Below, piece after piece: positions 47,310 to 56,789 of a DNA stretch of 64,000 nt. Under the pieces are notes generated by a model, which was not told the DNA's origin, ran no database searches, and saw nothing but the letters and a program-made list of their open reading frames with translations. Origin of the DNA: Albidovulum sp. (GTDB lineage: Bacteria > Pseudomonadota > Alphaproteobacteria > Rhodobacterales > Rhodobacteraceae); the NCBI GenBank assembly GCA_028823855.1, contig JAPPFL010000027.1:298462-362461 (forward strand). Reading direction: 5' to 3'. Made by a program: the position numbers and the translations under genes. Each line of letters opens with the position of its first letter. Positions within the stretch are counted from its first letter, which is position 1.

Positions 47310-49310
47310 TCACTCGCGGTCCCGGAAATGGCCGAAAATCCTTTCTGCAAGAGAAATCGATATTCCGTCCACGGCCTTCAAGTCCTCAAATCCTGCCCTG
47401 CCAACGGCCTTCGCCGAACCGAAATGCGCGAGCAAGGCTCTCTTCTTTACGGCGCCAATACCCGGAATCGAATCCAGCAAATTTGAGCCGACAGCTTTCT
47501 TGCGTTTTGAGCGGTGAGCTCCGATTGCGAATCGATGCGCCTCGTCTCTCAAACGCTGTAAAAAATAGAGAACCGGATCGTTCTTGGCCAAGGCGAAGGG
47601 CGCCCGGTTTGGAATATGCAGTTCCTCTCGACCCGCATCCCTGTCGGGACCCTTGGATATTCCCAGAATCGGTATTTCCGCCACGCCGAGCGCGGCGAGC
47701 GCTTCGTATGCGGCGGAGACCTGGCTTCTACCCCCGTCGATCAAGAGAAGATCGGGCCACGAACCCGCCATTCGGTCTCGATCTTCCTTGAAAAGGCGAG
47801 CGAATCGACGTTCGAATACTTCCTGCATCATTGCCAAATCGTCGCCCGGCCGGAATTCGTTTTTTTTGAAATTGAACTTTCTGTAGGAAGATTTCAAGAA
47901 CCCTTCCCGGTTGGCAACAATCATCGCTCCAACGGCATTGCTTCCTTGAATGTGGGAATTATCAAATACTTCGATTCGATTGACTGGACCGTCCAAATTA
48001 AGAATTTTGACCAATCCGTCGATCAACCGCGCTTGCGCCGCCGACTCCGATATCCGCATGGCCAGCGACTCTCTCGCATTGCGCAATGCGTTTTTTACAA
48101 GAATTGCTTTTTCTCCGCGAATCGGAACGATGATCCTGACTTGACGCTCGGCCTTCCTCGACAACATATCCTGGATCAAGTCCGCGTTGGCTGGCTGGCG
48201 CGACAAGATAACCGTTTTGGGCACTGGCTTGCGCGTATAGAACTGTACGACAAATGCTTCCAGTACTTCGTCGTCTTCGGCACCCGAACCGGTATTCGGA
48301 TAGTAGGCGTGGTTGCCCCAATTCTGGCCGGCGCGGAAAAAAAACACTTGAACGCAAGCTTGGCCGCCCGCTGAATAAAGGGCGAATAGGTCAGCTTCGT
48401 AAACCGTTCTCGGATTTACTCCCTGGACGGACTGAACCGAAGTCAGCGCCTTGATTCTATCCCTAAGAGCGGCGGCTCTCTCGAATTCCAGATCCGCGGA
48501 AGCCTTATGCATTTCGATAGCAAGCTGCTCCTGAACTCCCGAACTTTTTCCCGACAAGAACCTTTCCGCCTCTTTAACAAGACCGCCGTAGTCGTCCGTA
48601 GATACAAATCCCACGCAAGGAGCGCAGCACCGCTTAATTTGATACAGGAGGCAAGGTCTCGTTCGACTTTCGAATACTGAATCGGAGCAACTCCTCAATA
48701 GAAAAACTTTTTGCAACTGGTTCAGCGTCCTGTTTACCGCTTGCGCCGAAGCGAAAGGGCCGAAATAGCTTCCCTTTTCCTTGCAGGAACCGCGATGCTT
48801 CCGAAGCTGCGGAAACGCGTGCTCGTACGAAATAAGTATGTTCGGAAAACTTTTGTCGTCGCGCAGCAGCACGTTGAAGCGCGGCTTCAATTGCTTGATG
48901 AGATTTTGTTCAAGCAAAAGCGCCTCTGTTTCCGTCGTGGTCGTCAAAAACATCATCGATGACGTCGATGCGACCATTCGCCGGATTCTTGGGCTGTGCC
49001 CGTGCGGCTTCGCGTAGCTCGAAACTCGCTTGCGCAGATTTCGCGCCTTGCCCACGTAAAGAACATCGCCCTTTTCGCCCAGCATTCGGTAGACGCCCGG
49101 GCTGCCGTCAAGAGCGTTCAGGTACGACCGGATGCACTCGTGGCCTTTAGGGGCAGCGGAAGCATACGGTAATTCTTCGTCAATCTTCGCTTCTTCGATC
49201 ATCATCTCCTGCGTAGCGCGGCTGCCGAGATCATAGTGCTGCTCGAGCCGGGAAGCGAGACGAATTAATTTCGAGCCTGTGGAAAACTCTGGGGACAATT
49301 CCTGTGTCAA
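47310..49310 (-). CDS. uvrC: Excinuclease ABC subunit C
   Basis: 666 residues making both incisions in nucleotide excision repair. Domains in order: GIY-YIG nuclease (GVYRMLGEKGDVLYVGKARN), Cys-rich region RPCLLYQIKRCCAPC, UVR domain around residues 250-290, RNase H-like nuclease (EVFDNSHIQGSNAVGAM, LLIDGGRSQVSAAYEAL) and a helix-hairpin-helix tail. The start is uncertain: TTG at 49310 with AGGA 7 bases upstream, or ATG at 49205. It heads the uvrC-pgsA-moaD-moaE group. Confidence 0.96.
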   Translation of the reverse strand: MTQELSPEFSTGSKLIRLASRLEQHYDLGSRATQEMMIEEAKIDEELPYASAAPKGHECIRSYLNALDGSPGVYRMLGEKGDVLYVGKARNLRKRVSSYAKPHGHSPRIRRMVASTSSMMFLTTTTETEALLLEQNLIKQLKPRFNVLLRDDKSFPNILISYEHAFPQLRKHRGSCKEKGSYFGPFASAQAVNRTLNQLQKVFLLRSCSDSVFESRTRPCLLYQIKRCCAPCVGFVSTDDYGGLVKEAERFLSGKSSGVQEQLAIEMHKASADLEFERAAALRDRIKALTSVQSVQGVNPRTVYEADLFALYSAGGQACVQVFFFRAGQNWGNHAYYPNTGSGAEDDEVLEAFVVQFYTRKPVPKTVILSRQPANADLIQDMLSRKAERQVRIIVPIRGEKAILVKNALRNARESLAMRISESAAQARLIDGLVKILNLDGPVNRIEVFDNSHIQGSNAVGAMIVANREGFLKSSYRKFNFKKNEFRPGDDLAMMQEVFERRFARLFKEDRDRMAGSWPDLLLIDGGRSQVSAAYEALAALGVAEIPILGISKGPDRDAGREELHIPNRAPFALAKNDPVLYFLQRLRDEAHRFAIGAHRSKRKKAVGSNLLDSIPGIGAVKKRALLAHFGSAKAVGRAGFEDLKAVDGISISLAERIFGHFRDRE

Positions 49311-49514
49311 GAATGTATCCTATTGAATTAAAAAAATTTTGCAAAATGTAACAATTTCAACGCAATTCAGTAACTATTTGTAATTAAACGCTTTTTTCAA
49401 CCTGCGCGAGAGCAAACTATTAATATCCTGTGGATAAAATCGGATTTTGACTCAAAATTTGCTTTCGGTGGAAAAATCCGCATCCGCCTTTCGAAGAATC
49501 GCTTAAATTCCCTG
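49311..49514. promoter_or_regulatory. AT-rich intergenic region with a DnaA-box match
   Basis: 204 bases, strikingly AT-rich against its surroundings, upstream of uvrC. TGTGGATAA at 49429-49437 is the exact complement of the DnaA box TTATCCACA. Most likely the uvrC promoter region, possibly with DnaA-linked control; see findings. Confidence 0.5.
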
Positions 49515-50297
49515 TCATACTGCGCTCGCGGAGGCTTTCCAGGCCAAGTGCTGACCGCCGTCAAGGCAAAGAAGCTGTCCGGTTAGCGCAGGCGCATCGA
49601 GGATATAGTTTAGGGCCAGCGCAATATCCTCGGGATTGGCTCCGCGCTGCAAGATCGATCTCGATCGCTGCCGCGCGAAGTGATCTTCCTCCTGTTTTGC
49701 GCTGGGCAATGTCGGACCTGGACCGATTGCGTTGACTCTGACCTCTGGAGCAAGCGCTAGAGCCGCCGTTCGGGTAAAGTCCCAAAGGCTCATCTTGGAG
49801 ACAGTATAGGTCGAGAATTCAGACGTCGGCCTTAGCACCCGCTGATCGACCATGTTCACGACAACTGCGGACGCGACCGGTTCGCCGCCCGATGCGCCGC
49901 ACGATGGAGCCTGCCGAGCGAAATCCTGCGTCAAAAGATACGGGGCGCGAAGATTGATTTCCATGTGCAAGTCCCACGATGCTCGCGATGCGGTCAGCAA
50001 GTGGTCTCGTTCAAACGCCGAAGCATTGTTGACAAGAACCGAAAGCGGACTTCGCAATTCCCGAGCGGCGCGTTCCACCAGCCGACCCGTCTCTCGCTCT
50101 AGCGCCAAATCTGTCCTTATCGCCGCGGCGCGCCGACCGATTTTTCGAATTTCTTCCGCGGTCGATTCCGCTTCACTGCGGGAATTCAAATACTGGATCG
50201 CGACATCAAGTCCTCGGCGGGCCAGCGCGATGGCCATCGCTTTGCCGAGACGACGAGAGCCGCCCGTAACCAATGCCGCTCCAGCTTCAAAAGACAA
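49515..50297 (-). CDS. SDR-family oxidoreductase, pteridine reductase/FolM-like
   Basis: 260 residues. The N-terminal cofactor motif ALVTGGSRRLGKAMAIALAR has the basic residues after TGG that select NADPH. Further parts are the core NNAS (LVNNASAFERD), the catalytic Tyr-x3-Lys in FSTYTVSKMSLW, and the C-terminal LLCLDGGQHLAW. The TGGSRRLG form and position before uvrC are typical of the alphaproteobacterial dihydromonapterin/pteridine reductase-like group, which may supply reduced pterin; this is inference. Confidence 0.85.
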   Translation of the reverse strand: MSFEAGAALVTGGSRRLGKAMAIALARRGLDVAIQYLNSRSEAESTAEEIRKIGRRAAAIRTDLALERETGRLVERAARELRSPLSVLVNNASAFERDHLLTASRASWDLHMEINLRAPYLLTQDFARQAPSCGASGGEPVASAVVVNMVDQRVLRPTSEFSTYTVSKMSLWDFTRTAALALAPEVRVNAIGPGPTLPSAKQEEDHFARQRSRSILQRGANPEDIALALNYILDAPALTGQLLCLDGGQHLAWKASASAV

Positions 50298-50420
50298 GCG
50301 TCAACTTAGCCCTCTTGCTGCTTGGAAACCGGGAAGCGCCGATCCCGAGACGCCTGCGCCGAGACTCTGAATCTTCAAGTCGAAATTTTGAAACGGGAGA
50401 GAAAATCATAATTGGGCATG

Positions 50421-50597
50421 CTAGATGCCGCGATCGCAGGTGCATTTAGTGTTTCCAATTATTTTCTTTCCGCAGAATTTGCACTTGCGCGGCGTCGGCA
50501 GCCGGTCTCGGCTTCGGCCGGTCCAACCGTTGCGAAACCGGCCGGCAATTGCGATTACGGCGATGCACGCTAGGAACAATATCGCCGCATTGACCAC
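50421..50597 (-). CDS. Small membrane-anchored zinc-ribbon protein, 58 residues
   Basis: Starts with a GTG whose first base is the last base of the TAG... stop region of the S49 peptidase gene (stop 50597-50599, start 50595-50597), and ends with TAG at 50421. Residues 2-19 form one hydrophobic helix (VNAAILFLACIAVIAIAG). A basic linker RNGWTGRSRDR follows, then KCKFCGKKIIGNTKCTCD, i.e. C-x2-C and C-x-C pairs spaced as a small zinc ribbon. I do not recognise a named family. The coupled start suggests it is made with the peptidase and may act with it at the membrane; that part is inference. Confidence 0.65.
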   Translation of the reverse strand: MVNAAILFLACIAVIAIAGRFRNGWTGRSRDRLPTPRKCKFCGKKIIGNTKCTCDRGI

Positions 50598-51415
50598 TAG
50601 CGTATGCCGTATTGCGATCTAATTGCTTGCTCTTCAATTTCGACGGCTACGCCTTCGATTATTCCGGCTCCAATTCTTGAGAGCCAAGGCCGGCGCCGGC
50701 CGAAGACCGAGAATTTAACGTCTTCGCCGTATCTTTCCTTCATAAAGGGAACGAGATGGCCTATTCCGTCGGCCAGGCCGAGCTCCACGGCTTTTTCAGC
50801 AAGCCAGAAATCGCCGTTGAACACATCCGTGCTGTCGTCCAGCCTATCGCCTCGGCACTCTTTGACATGTTGAATGAAAGTCGCGTGAAGGGTTTTGTGA
50901 AGAGATTTCAGCCTTCGGACATCCGAGGTTTTCTCGGGTTCAAATGGATCGAGAAAGCTCTTGTGTCGACCCGCCGTATATAGGCGGCGCTCAATACCCA
51001 GTTTTCCGATCATTTCGTGGAAGCCGAAGGATGCGGAAACGACGCCAATAGACCCCAGTATCGACGATCTGTCTGCGAATATCTCGTCCGCCGAGGTGGC
51101 AAGCCAATACCCGCCGGACGCCGCCACGTCTTCGACGAATGCGGTTACCTTCAAGCCGCTTTCGTCCGAAAGCCTGCGAATTCGCGACGCGATAAGCGAC
51201 GACTGCACCGGCGACCCGCCCGGGCTATTTATCAACAGAGCGACTTCGCGGAACTTTTTTTTCTTGAACGCCCGCTCCGCTATAGTCGCGATAGTGGCAT
51301 CGTTAAGCGCACCTCCCGCGACGCGTCCGCCCGGCGCAATCAGGCCGTCGAGTCGCAAAACGGAAACGCGCGGCTTGGACTTGCCGAACGGAATCCACTT
51401 TTTGATGGTTTTCAT
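50597..51415 (-). CDS. S49-family signal peptide peptidase (SppA/SohB-like)
   Basis: 272 residues of the short SppA type without an evident N-terminal membrane segment. LRLDGLI begins the fold, LLINSPGGSPVQSSLIASRI the first conserved helix, and AFVEDVAASGGYWLATSADE holds the nucleophile Ser. AGRHKSFLDPFEP carries the general-base Lys of the Ser/Lys dyad. These proteases degrade membrane-associated peptides. The ATG at 51415 fits family N-termini; an in-frame ATG at 51493 would add 26 residues. Followed by the overlapping zinc-ribbon gene. Confidence 0.92.
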   Translation of the reverse strand: MKTIKKWIPFGKSKPRVSVLRLDGLIAPGGRVAGGALNDATIATIAERAFKKKKFREVALLINSPGGSPVQSSLIASRIRRLSDESGLKVTAFVEDVAASGGYWLATSADEIFADRSSILGSIGVVSASFGFHEMIGKLGIERRLYTAGRHKSFLDPFEPEKTSDVRRLKSLHKTLHATFIQHVKECRGDRLDDSTDVFNGDFWLAEKAVELGLADGIGHLVPFMKERYGEDVKFSVFGRRRPWLSRIGAGIIEGVAVEIEEQAIRSQYGIR

Positions 51416-53411
51416 GCCCTGAGTAGTAATGATTACGGAATCCCGAAACAAGACTGCCGTCCAGTCTCGCGCATATATTTTAGAATTTTCCATGTTTCAC
51501 ATGAATCATTTGGCCGGTTTCCCGCTCGCTCGCATTGCTATTTCAAGTTTCGGCGCAGGATTCGAACTAAACTCCCATTTGACCTAATTTCACTTTAACG
51601 ATTCTTCCGAGATATTCCGTTGTTCAGGGATTACGAACTACCAGCAACGCATGCAGTCATGGTTACGAGGCCTAGAGCAAAAGCCCAGATATACTAAATC
51701 CCCTTTGAATCCGCCCGACGAACCTGAATCAAGCCATTGAGTTCGGAGGAGCCATCCACTCCCTGTTCATGATCGAGGCGGTCCCGTCGGGCAGCAGTGC
51801 GAACACGGTCCACGCATCGAGCACGGTTTCGCGAAAATCGTCGGCAGTGTCGAACAGCCTGCGCGCCAGATTGTAGGATTTCTAAAATCCGAAGACGCCT
51901 TCCGACAGTCGGCTTGCAGGCGACACGGGGGCTGGAATCGAAGGCCCTCCAAACTCCGCAGACCAAACCGCGGTGAAGGCGGGATCCGTAGTAGAAGAAC
52001 CGTTCAATGCCTCGCTGTCCATGACGTGCGGTTTTTCTCCTGCCCGCCTTCGCCAAGAACGAGTTAATCTGTCCTGGCCTGAGCGACGCGAGCTCGTGAG
52101 AGTTCTTTCCGGCGCGGCGGACGCGTAGAGGACAAGCGCGAGGGAAATGGCCGGTGAACGCCGGCCGGACCCGGGAGGAAAAACGAAATGAGTTTCGAAT
52201 AAAAGATGATCCGGAGTGCGAACGAGCCCTTCGCCTTTGCGGAAGGCGATGCTGAACCGGCGGGTGCCTTCTTTCCGGAAATCGCAAATGTCGCGGCCAT
52301 CCGCAGGAGGCAGAATTGGGTAGCAGGTTGCGTTTGCAATTCGGAACGGCTTGTTGCGCGGCACTCTTTGCGATTGAGAGCAGGAGCGGCGAGCGTCGCA
52401 CGGGTCGGCAGCCGCCCTCGAGTCGCTGATTGACAAGAATCCGGAGATGTTTTCCGAAATGCTGGCTCCACAGCGATGCCCCTAATGCCGGTCCAAGGCA
52501 AATTCGCTGCATGGCTCACTAACCTAAGGGCCATGTATCCCGCCTTGGTGGCACGCTCCTGTTCCGGCACCGAGTGCCGGTTTCCCTGCCCCTCCCGGGC
52601 AAGGTGCGTGTCAGGAGTTAAGCTACAGCGAGGCGAGCCTCGTCCGTCGTTTGAGGCGTGGTCCTGCTCAAGACGGTGCTGCCATGGGCGATTTCGCGGC
52701 AATCTGACGGATGACTACCGTCCCAGTGCCGGGAATCGGCTTTTCCGAATTGCTGATTGAGGTCGCATAATTCCAAAGCATCGACCGGGAGAACCAACCG
52801 TTCTGCGCCGCGAAACGTAGTAGACGCATGGTTCCGACACGACAACCGCGAAAAGGGAACGAACGTATTCTGGCAGCCCGCGCGCAATCGCGCTGTCTCG
52901 AGAATGCGGGTTCGCGCGCCGAGCACCCAGCACAAGCACTGGCACAGGCCCTAGAGCAGGCTAAATTCCGAAAAATTGAGCGCTTCCCGCACTCTGGCGT
53001 GGGCGTCCCCGTCGTTCCAGGCGTTCACTCCGGTTTTTTTAAGCATGGAGCTACAGTACGCGGAGGAATCGTCCCCGGACCGTCGGCAGTCGGGGCCGCC
53101 GGCGGAAACCTCCTAGACGGTCATGCCGTCCATGGCGGCTTCGATGACGAGAGCACCGCGGCAGGACTCCCGGTCCGCCCGTCCCTTCAATTCTTGCAAT
53201 CAATGCCCTCACCGCCCCGCAATCTGTGTCATCGATTGGGTGTTGATGACGCGACGCCAATTCGGCGCGCCATGTCGTCGATGGTCGTTCTCCGGGTTCG
53301 CAACGTTTCCGGCTGCCGTCGCGTTCAGGTGCGGGCGGACGATATTTTAATGCCCGTCGGAAGCTCCGCGAGTGCGTTGGAGACCTGGCGGCGGGCGCGC
53401 AGGAGTCATGG
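51416..53411. other. Decayed, mostly GC-rich tract without intact genes
   Basis: About 2 kb at the border between core chromosome and accessory tract. The first 200 bases have core composition; beyond about 51700 the DNA is more GC-rich. It contains the IS630-like end listed separately. On the minus strand near 52985-53060 the phrase VNAWNDGDAHARVREALNFS reads protein-like but is unassigned. Frames change repeatedly, so no gene is called. Confidence 0.5.
51729..51883 (-). mobile_element. 3' end of an IS630-like transposase gene (remnant)
   Basis: The frame reads KSYNLARRLFDTADDFRETV then LDAWTVF and ends with NREWM... at a TGA (51729). The pattern N-x-x-x-R-x-F-D-T, then D-A-W, then a terminal REW is the conserved C-terminus of IS630-family transposases. 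A stop precedes it and the catalytic DDE part is not recognisable, so this is a decayed end. Confidence 0.5.
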
Positions 53412-54314
53412 CTAGAGGGTCGAGCGAGGATCCAGGGCGTCTCTGAGACCATCGCCCATGATGTTGATGCTCAAGACCGTGATGGCGATCATGAACCCCG
53501 GTGGTATCCATATCCAGGGCATTGATTTCAGGATGGAGACCTGCTTGGCTCCCTCAAGCATGTTTCCCCAGCTCGGCGTCGGCACTTGGACTCCCAGTCC
53601 GAGATAGCTCAATGCGGCCTCGAGCAGGATGGCCTCGGCAACGCCGAAGGTGGCTGCCACGGTGAGCGGGCCAACGAGATTCGGCAGCAAATGCCGGAAC
53701 ATGATTCGATGGTCCTGCGCTCCGATGCAGTGCGCGGCCATGACGTACTCCTTTTCCCTGAGCGAAAGGAATTGACCGCGAACCAGTCGCGCAATCTGCG
53801 ACCAGTTCAGGAACCCGATGATCAAGATCAGGTTGCGGATGCTCGGACCGAGCAGGGCAACGCTCGCAAGAACGATGATAAGGGTTGGGAGGGACAGAAA
53901 TACATCTGTGATGCGCATGAGGACGCTGTCCACGATCCCGCCGTAGTAACCCGAAATTCCGCCAATGAAGGTGCCAATGACGAGGCTGATCGTTATGGCC
54001 GTTACGCCAACGAGTATGGAAATCCGGCCACCGTGAATCAGCCTGCTCCAGACATCGCGAGCCACGGAGTCCGTTCCAAGCCAGTGTTCCGCGCTGGGCG
54101 GCTTGTAAATGCCGGTTTCAATATTGATCTCGTAGGGATGAAATGGAGCTACCCACGGGGCAATGATCACCATCGTCAGCAAGAAAGCCAGAACGCAGGC
54201 GCTGGCGACGGCCAGCTTGTGTTTCCTGAACCGCCGCCACGCTCGCAGGCGCTGGCTTCTTGCCTCGAACGCGGATTCTTCGAGACTTGCTGCGGAGTTG
54301 GCGCTTTCAGGCAT
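53412..54314 (-). CDS. ABC transporter permease, DppC/OppC type
   Basis: 300-residue inner-membrane permease of the peptide/nickel/opine family. An N-terminal cytoplasmic segment and helix (LAVASACVLAFLLTMVIIAP) and the loop IYKPPSAEHWLGTDSVARDV are diagnostic of DppC-like proteins. The coupling region MAAHCIGAQDHRIMFRHLLP follows. Base composition is more GC-rich than the core genes. Nine bases after oppB. Partner ATPases lie 5 kb upstream beyond IS debris; no binding-protein gene was found. Confidence 0.93.
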   Translation of the reverse strand: MPESANSAASLEESAFEARSQRLRAWRRFRKHKLAVASACVLAFLLTMVIIAPWVAPFHPYEINIETGIYKPPSAEHWLGTDSVARDVWSRLIHGGRISILVGVTAITISLVIGTFIGGISGYYGGIVDSVLMRITDVFLSLPTLIIVLASVALLGPSIRNLILIIGFLNWSQIARLVRGQFLSLREKEYVMAAHCIGAQDHRIMFRHLLPNLVGPLTVAATFGVAEAILLEAALSYLGLGVQVPTPSWGNMLEGAKQVSILKSMPWIWIPPGFMIAITVLSINIMGDGLRDALDPRSTL

Positions 54315-54323
54315 GATTCATCG

Positions 54324-55295
54324 TCAGTCATACCTTATGCGGGGGTCCGCCACGGCATACAGGATGTCCGCCAGGAGGCCGGCCGCAAGAACGGCGATTC
54401 CGTAAACGACGAGTTGCGCCATGATGATGTAGTAGTCGCGTGCGATCGCCGCTTCCACGAAGAGCGATCCCAGCCCCGGCCACTGGAACACCGTTTCCAG
54501 AATGGCGGCTCCTCCGAAGATCCATGGAAGCTTCAGGGCGATGATCGTGATCAGGGGCAACAGCGCATTCCTGAATGCGTGCCCCATGATGATATGCCAG
54601 TTCGACAGCCCCTTGGCGCGAGCCGTCGTGATATAGTCCTCCCTGATCACCTCTAGCATGCTCGCCCGCGCATAGCGCATGATGTCGCTCATGATCACGA
54701 CGGCCATCACGAGGGACGGGAGAACGAGATGCTTCAGATGGTCTCCCATTGTGAACGGAACGGCCGGCGTTCTCGCCCCGCTGGTCGGGAACAGGTCCAG
54801 GTTGAGCGAAAAGACGAAGATCGCCAGCATTGCAATGAAGAAAACCGGCACGGACACTCCGCCGAAAGCAACCACCGTCAGGATGTAGTCGATGGACGTA
54901 TTCTGCTTCAGCGCCGAAATCACTCCCAGCGATATTCCCAGAACACTCGCGATCAGGAGACTCACGGACATGAGTTCAAGTGTCATCGGAATCCGCTCGA
55001 CGAGCAGCTTGGAGACGGGTTTTCGATCCCTGAACCTGTAACCGAAGTTTCCCTTGCTCATGTCCCCCAACCACAGGAAGTACCGAACGTGCGGAGGATC
55101 ATTAAAGCCATGCATTTCGCGAAGCCGCTCCAGTTGATCGGCTGAAATGTTGCCGAGGGAAGTGGAGGAAGTCTGCATGATCATGGCCGAAACGGCGTCT
55201 CCCGGGGCCAGTTCGATGAACGTGAAACTCGCGACCGTAATCAGGAACACGACGGGTATGGTGATGAGAAAGCGGCGGACTATGTACTTGATCAT
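54324..55295 (-). CDS. ABC transporter permease, DppB/OppB type
   Basis: 323 residues with six helices. The N-terminus MIKYIVRRFLITIPVVFLIT, the loop LRLREMHGFNDPPHVRY-like segment (ERLREMHGFNDPPHVRYFLW) and the MetI domain with coupling helix YITTARAKGLSNWHIIMGHA mark the DppB family. It forms the translocation pore with the downstream DppC-type protein. The promoter is unclear because the region directly upstream is the ISKra4-like remnant, so expression may now depend on that DNA. Confidence 0.93.
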   Translation of the reverse strand: MIKYIVRRFLITIPVVFLITVASFTFIELAPGDAVSAMIMQTSSTSLGNISADQLERLREMHGFNDPPHVRYFLWLGDMSKGNFGYRFRDRKPVSKLLVERIPMTLELMSVSLLIASVLGISLGVISALKQNTSIDYILTVVAFGGVSVPVFFIAMLAIFVFSLNLDLFPTSGARTPAVPFTMGDHLKHLVLPSLVMAVVIMSDIMRYARASMLEVIREDYITTARAKGLSNWHIIMGHAFRNALLPLITIIALKLPWIFGGAAILETVFQWPGLGSLFVEAAIARDYYIIMAQLVVYGIAVLAAGLLADILYAVADPRIRYD

Positions 55296-55666
55296 CGAGC
55301 GCTGCCCTGAATACTGGACCGGCCACGACCAAATGGCCGTGTCTGCGCAGGGAAGTCCCTGACTTGATCAGGACCGACTATTCTTGAATGGCTCCGCAGC
55401 ACTCTGCATTTCTGTTTTGTACACCAAATTGGCGGTCGACCGGCGAACACGGGATGATTCTTACACGGGACACGCGCATCTTGTCAAACGCCCTAGGCGG
55501 CTGGGCGGCTGGGGTGCGAATCTCAGGCGGCGGCAATCTTCTTGCGATTTTGAAGGATTATTCTCTGCAAAATGTCATGATTCGCACATCCGGGCTCGCT
55601 TTCCAGCGACCACGAGGTGAATTTTATGCTGTTCGGCGGATTTTTGCCGCGAGTTCGGAATATTCG

Positions 55667-55742
55667 GGAATGCTCCTTCCGCTGGTTTCGGTATCCCGGC
55701 GACGCTATCCGAAGTCCTTTAGCCAGTTAAAAGGAGCATTCC
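55667..55742 (+). promoter_or_regulatory. Hairpin burying the transposase ribosome site, left copy
   Basis: GGAATGCTCCTT (55667-55678) and AAGGAGCATTCC (55731-55742) are perfectly complementary over 12 bp with a 52-base loop. The second arm contains the AGGAG ribosome site and ends one base before the ATG at 55743. In a transcript entering from outside, this stem would hide the start, a known way insertion sequences limit transposase synthesis. Confidence 0.6.
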
Positions 55743-56774
55743 ATGACACATTCGCGCAATTCCCTGGCTCTGTCCCACCCGATTCCGGATTTCGCCGGGC
55801 TGGCCCGGGAAACGGCGGCGCGCATCCAGGACCTGGTTCTTCGGCGCTTACAGACGGCGGACGCCGTCTCCGACTTACCCGCCCTTGAGTCGCTGGTCGG
55901 CGAGCGTGCTTCAGGATCTGGCGGCGGCGATGCGCGGCGGCTGGCGGGAGGTCGAGACCGCGACGCTGGAGCGCGTCCGGAGGGACGCTGGCATTCCGCG
56001 AGCGGCGGTCTCGCTCGACGGCGTGATAATTTCGATGCGCGCGGGCGAGTACGGGCGCGACGAAACGTGCTCGCGCGAGGCCTCCTGCGCCATGCTGCCC
56101 TTCCACGACAGTGACGGCGGGCACCTGTTGTTTCTCAGGATTTATGAATCCAGATTCCCCGGATAAATCCTAGTGCTTCACCTCGGAGCACAACTACTTG
56201 GAAGTACCCGATGCTATTAGAGAATGCATTCACATCAACCGGTTACGCTGGTCTAGTTTGCCTGCATGGGAAAGAAATCAGTGGGATCGGCGATAGGACT
56301 AATTTAAGAATGTTTATGTTCTGTTCGCCAGGACGAACAGAGAAATAGCAGCTGTCGACCGTATGCATCGGGCGCATGCCCGAGGAAGACAAGCCGGGCC
56401 TTAAGAAGCGCCTTTGGAAGGAGGTCGCGACGCGCGCTCGCGTCCCGGACGCGTGGTTCCGAAAGTGCCGCGAAACGCTGAAGCACGATAAAGGCGGGGT
56501 GGACCTGGTCGTCGGGGCGGTCCGCCGCCTCCGTAGCACCCGCGCCTCCTGCCGGGCCGATCTGGAGAGGGTGTTGAAGGTATTTCGAAAGAACCGGTCC
56601 CGCGTACGCTATTGCGAACTCCGGGACCGATTCCTGCCGATCGGATCGGGAATGCGCTGGAGCGTGGCCGGCCGACAGGCGATCTTCACCTTCCGCGCCA
56701 TGATCAAATCGGAACGGTTCGACCGCGCTCGGGAAGGGCTGGCAGCAAACGGCAATCAGCCCCTAGCCGCGTGA
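55743..56774 (+). pseudogene. ISKra4-family transposase, frameshifted and interrupted
   Basis: The frame from ATG 55743 gives MTHSRNSLALSHPIPDFAGL and on to about residue 47. A frameshift near 55885 continues in the next frame with VLQDLAAAMRGGWREVETAT, VSLDGVIISMRAGEYGRDE and the DDE-like region REASCAMLPFHDSDGGHL. A 227-bp insertion follows. After it the frame resumes exactly with STVCIGRMPEEDKPGLKKRL and closes with the family C-terminus GSGMRWSVAGRQAIFTFRAM then IKSERFDRA. The middle part between VATRARVPDAWFRK and RYCELRDRFLPIGSG is shorter than in full-length members, so there is an internal deletion as well. Not functional. Confidence 0.65.
56125..56351. mobile_element. 227-bp insertion with imperfect terminal inverted repeats inside the transposase remnant
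   Basis: The left end CTGTTGTTTCTC and the complement of the right end, CTGCTATTTCTC, agree at 10 of 12 positions. Subterminal hairpins lie at both ends: AGGATTTAT/ATAAATCCT (56137-56145 and 56163-56171) and TCTGTTCG/CGAACAGA (56320-56327 and 56334-56341). Removing 227 bases rejoins DGGHL to STVCIGRMPE in frame, the order expected in ISKra4 transposases. CTG is present at both junctions and may be a target duplication. It has no open frame, so it would be non-autonomous. It is less GC-rich than the host remnant. Confidence 0.55.
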
Positions 56775-56789
56775 AACCTGGAAATGTCG

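Noticed and set aside
52064..53452. Long minus- and plus-strand open frames in the GC-rich tract before oppC
   Set aside because: High GC lowers stop frequency; the frames are Arg-rich, conflict with each other and hold no complete domain.
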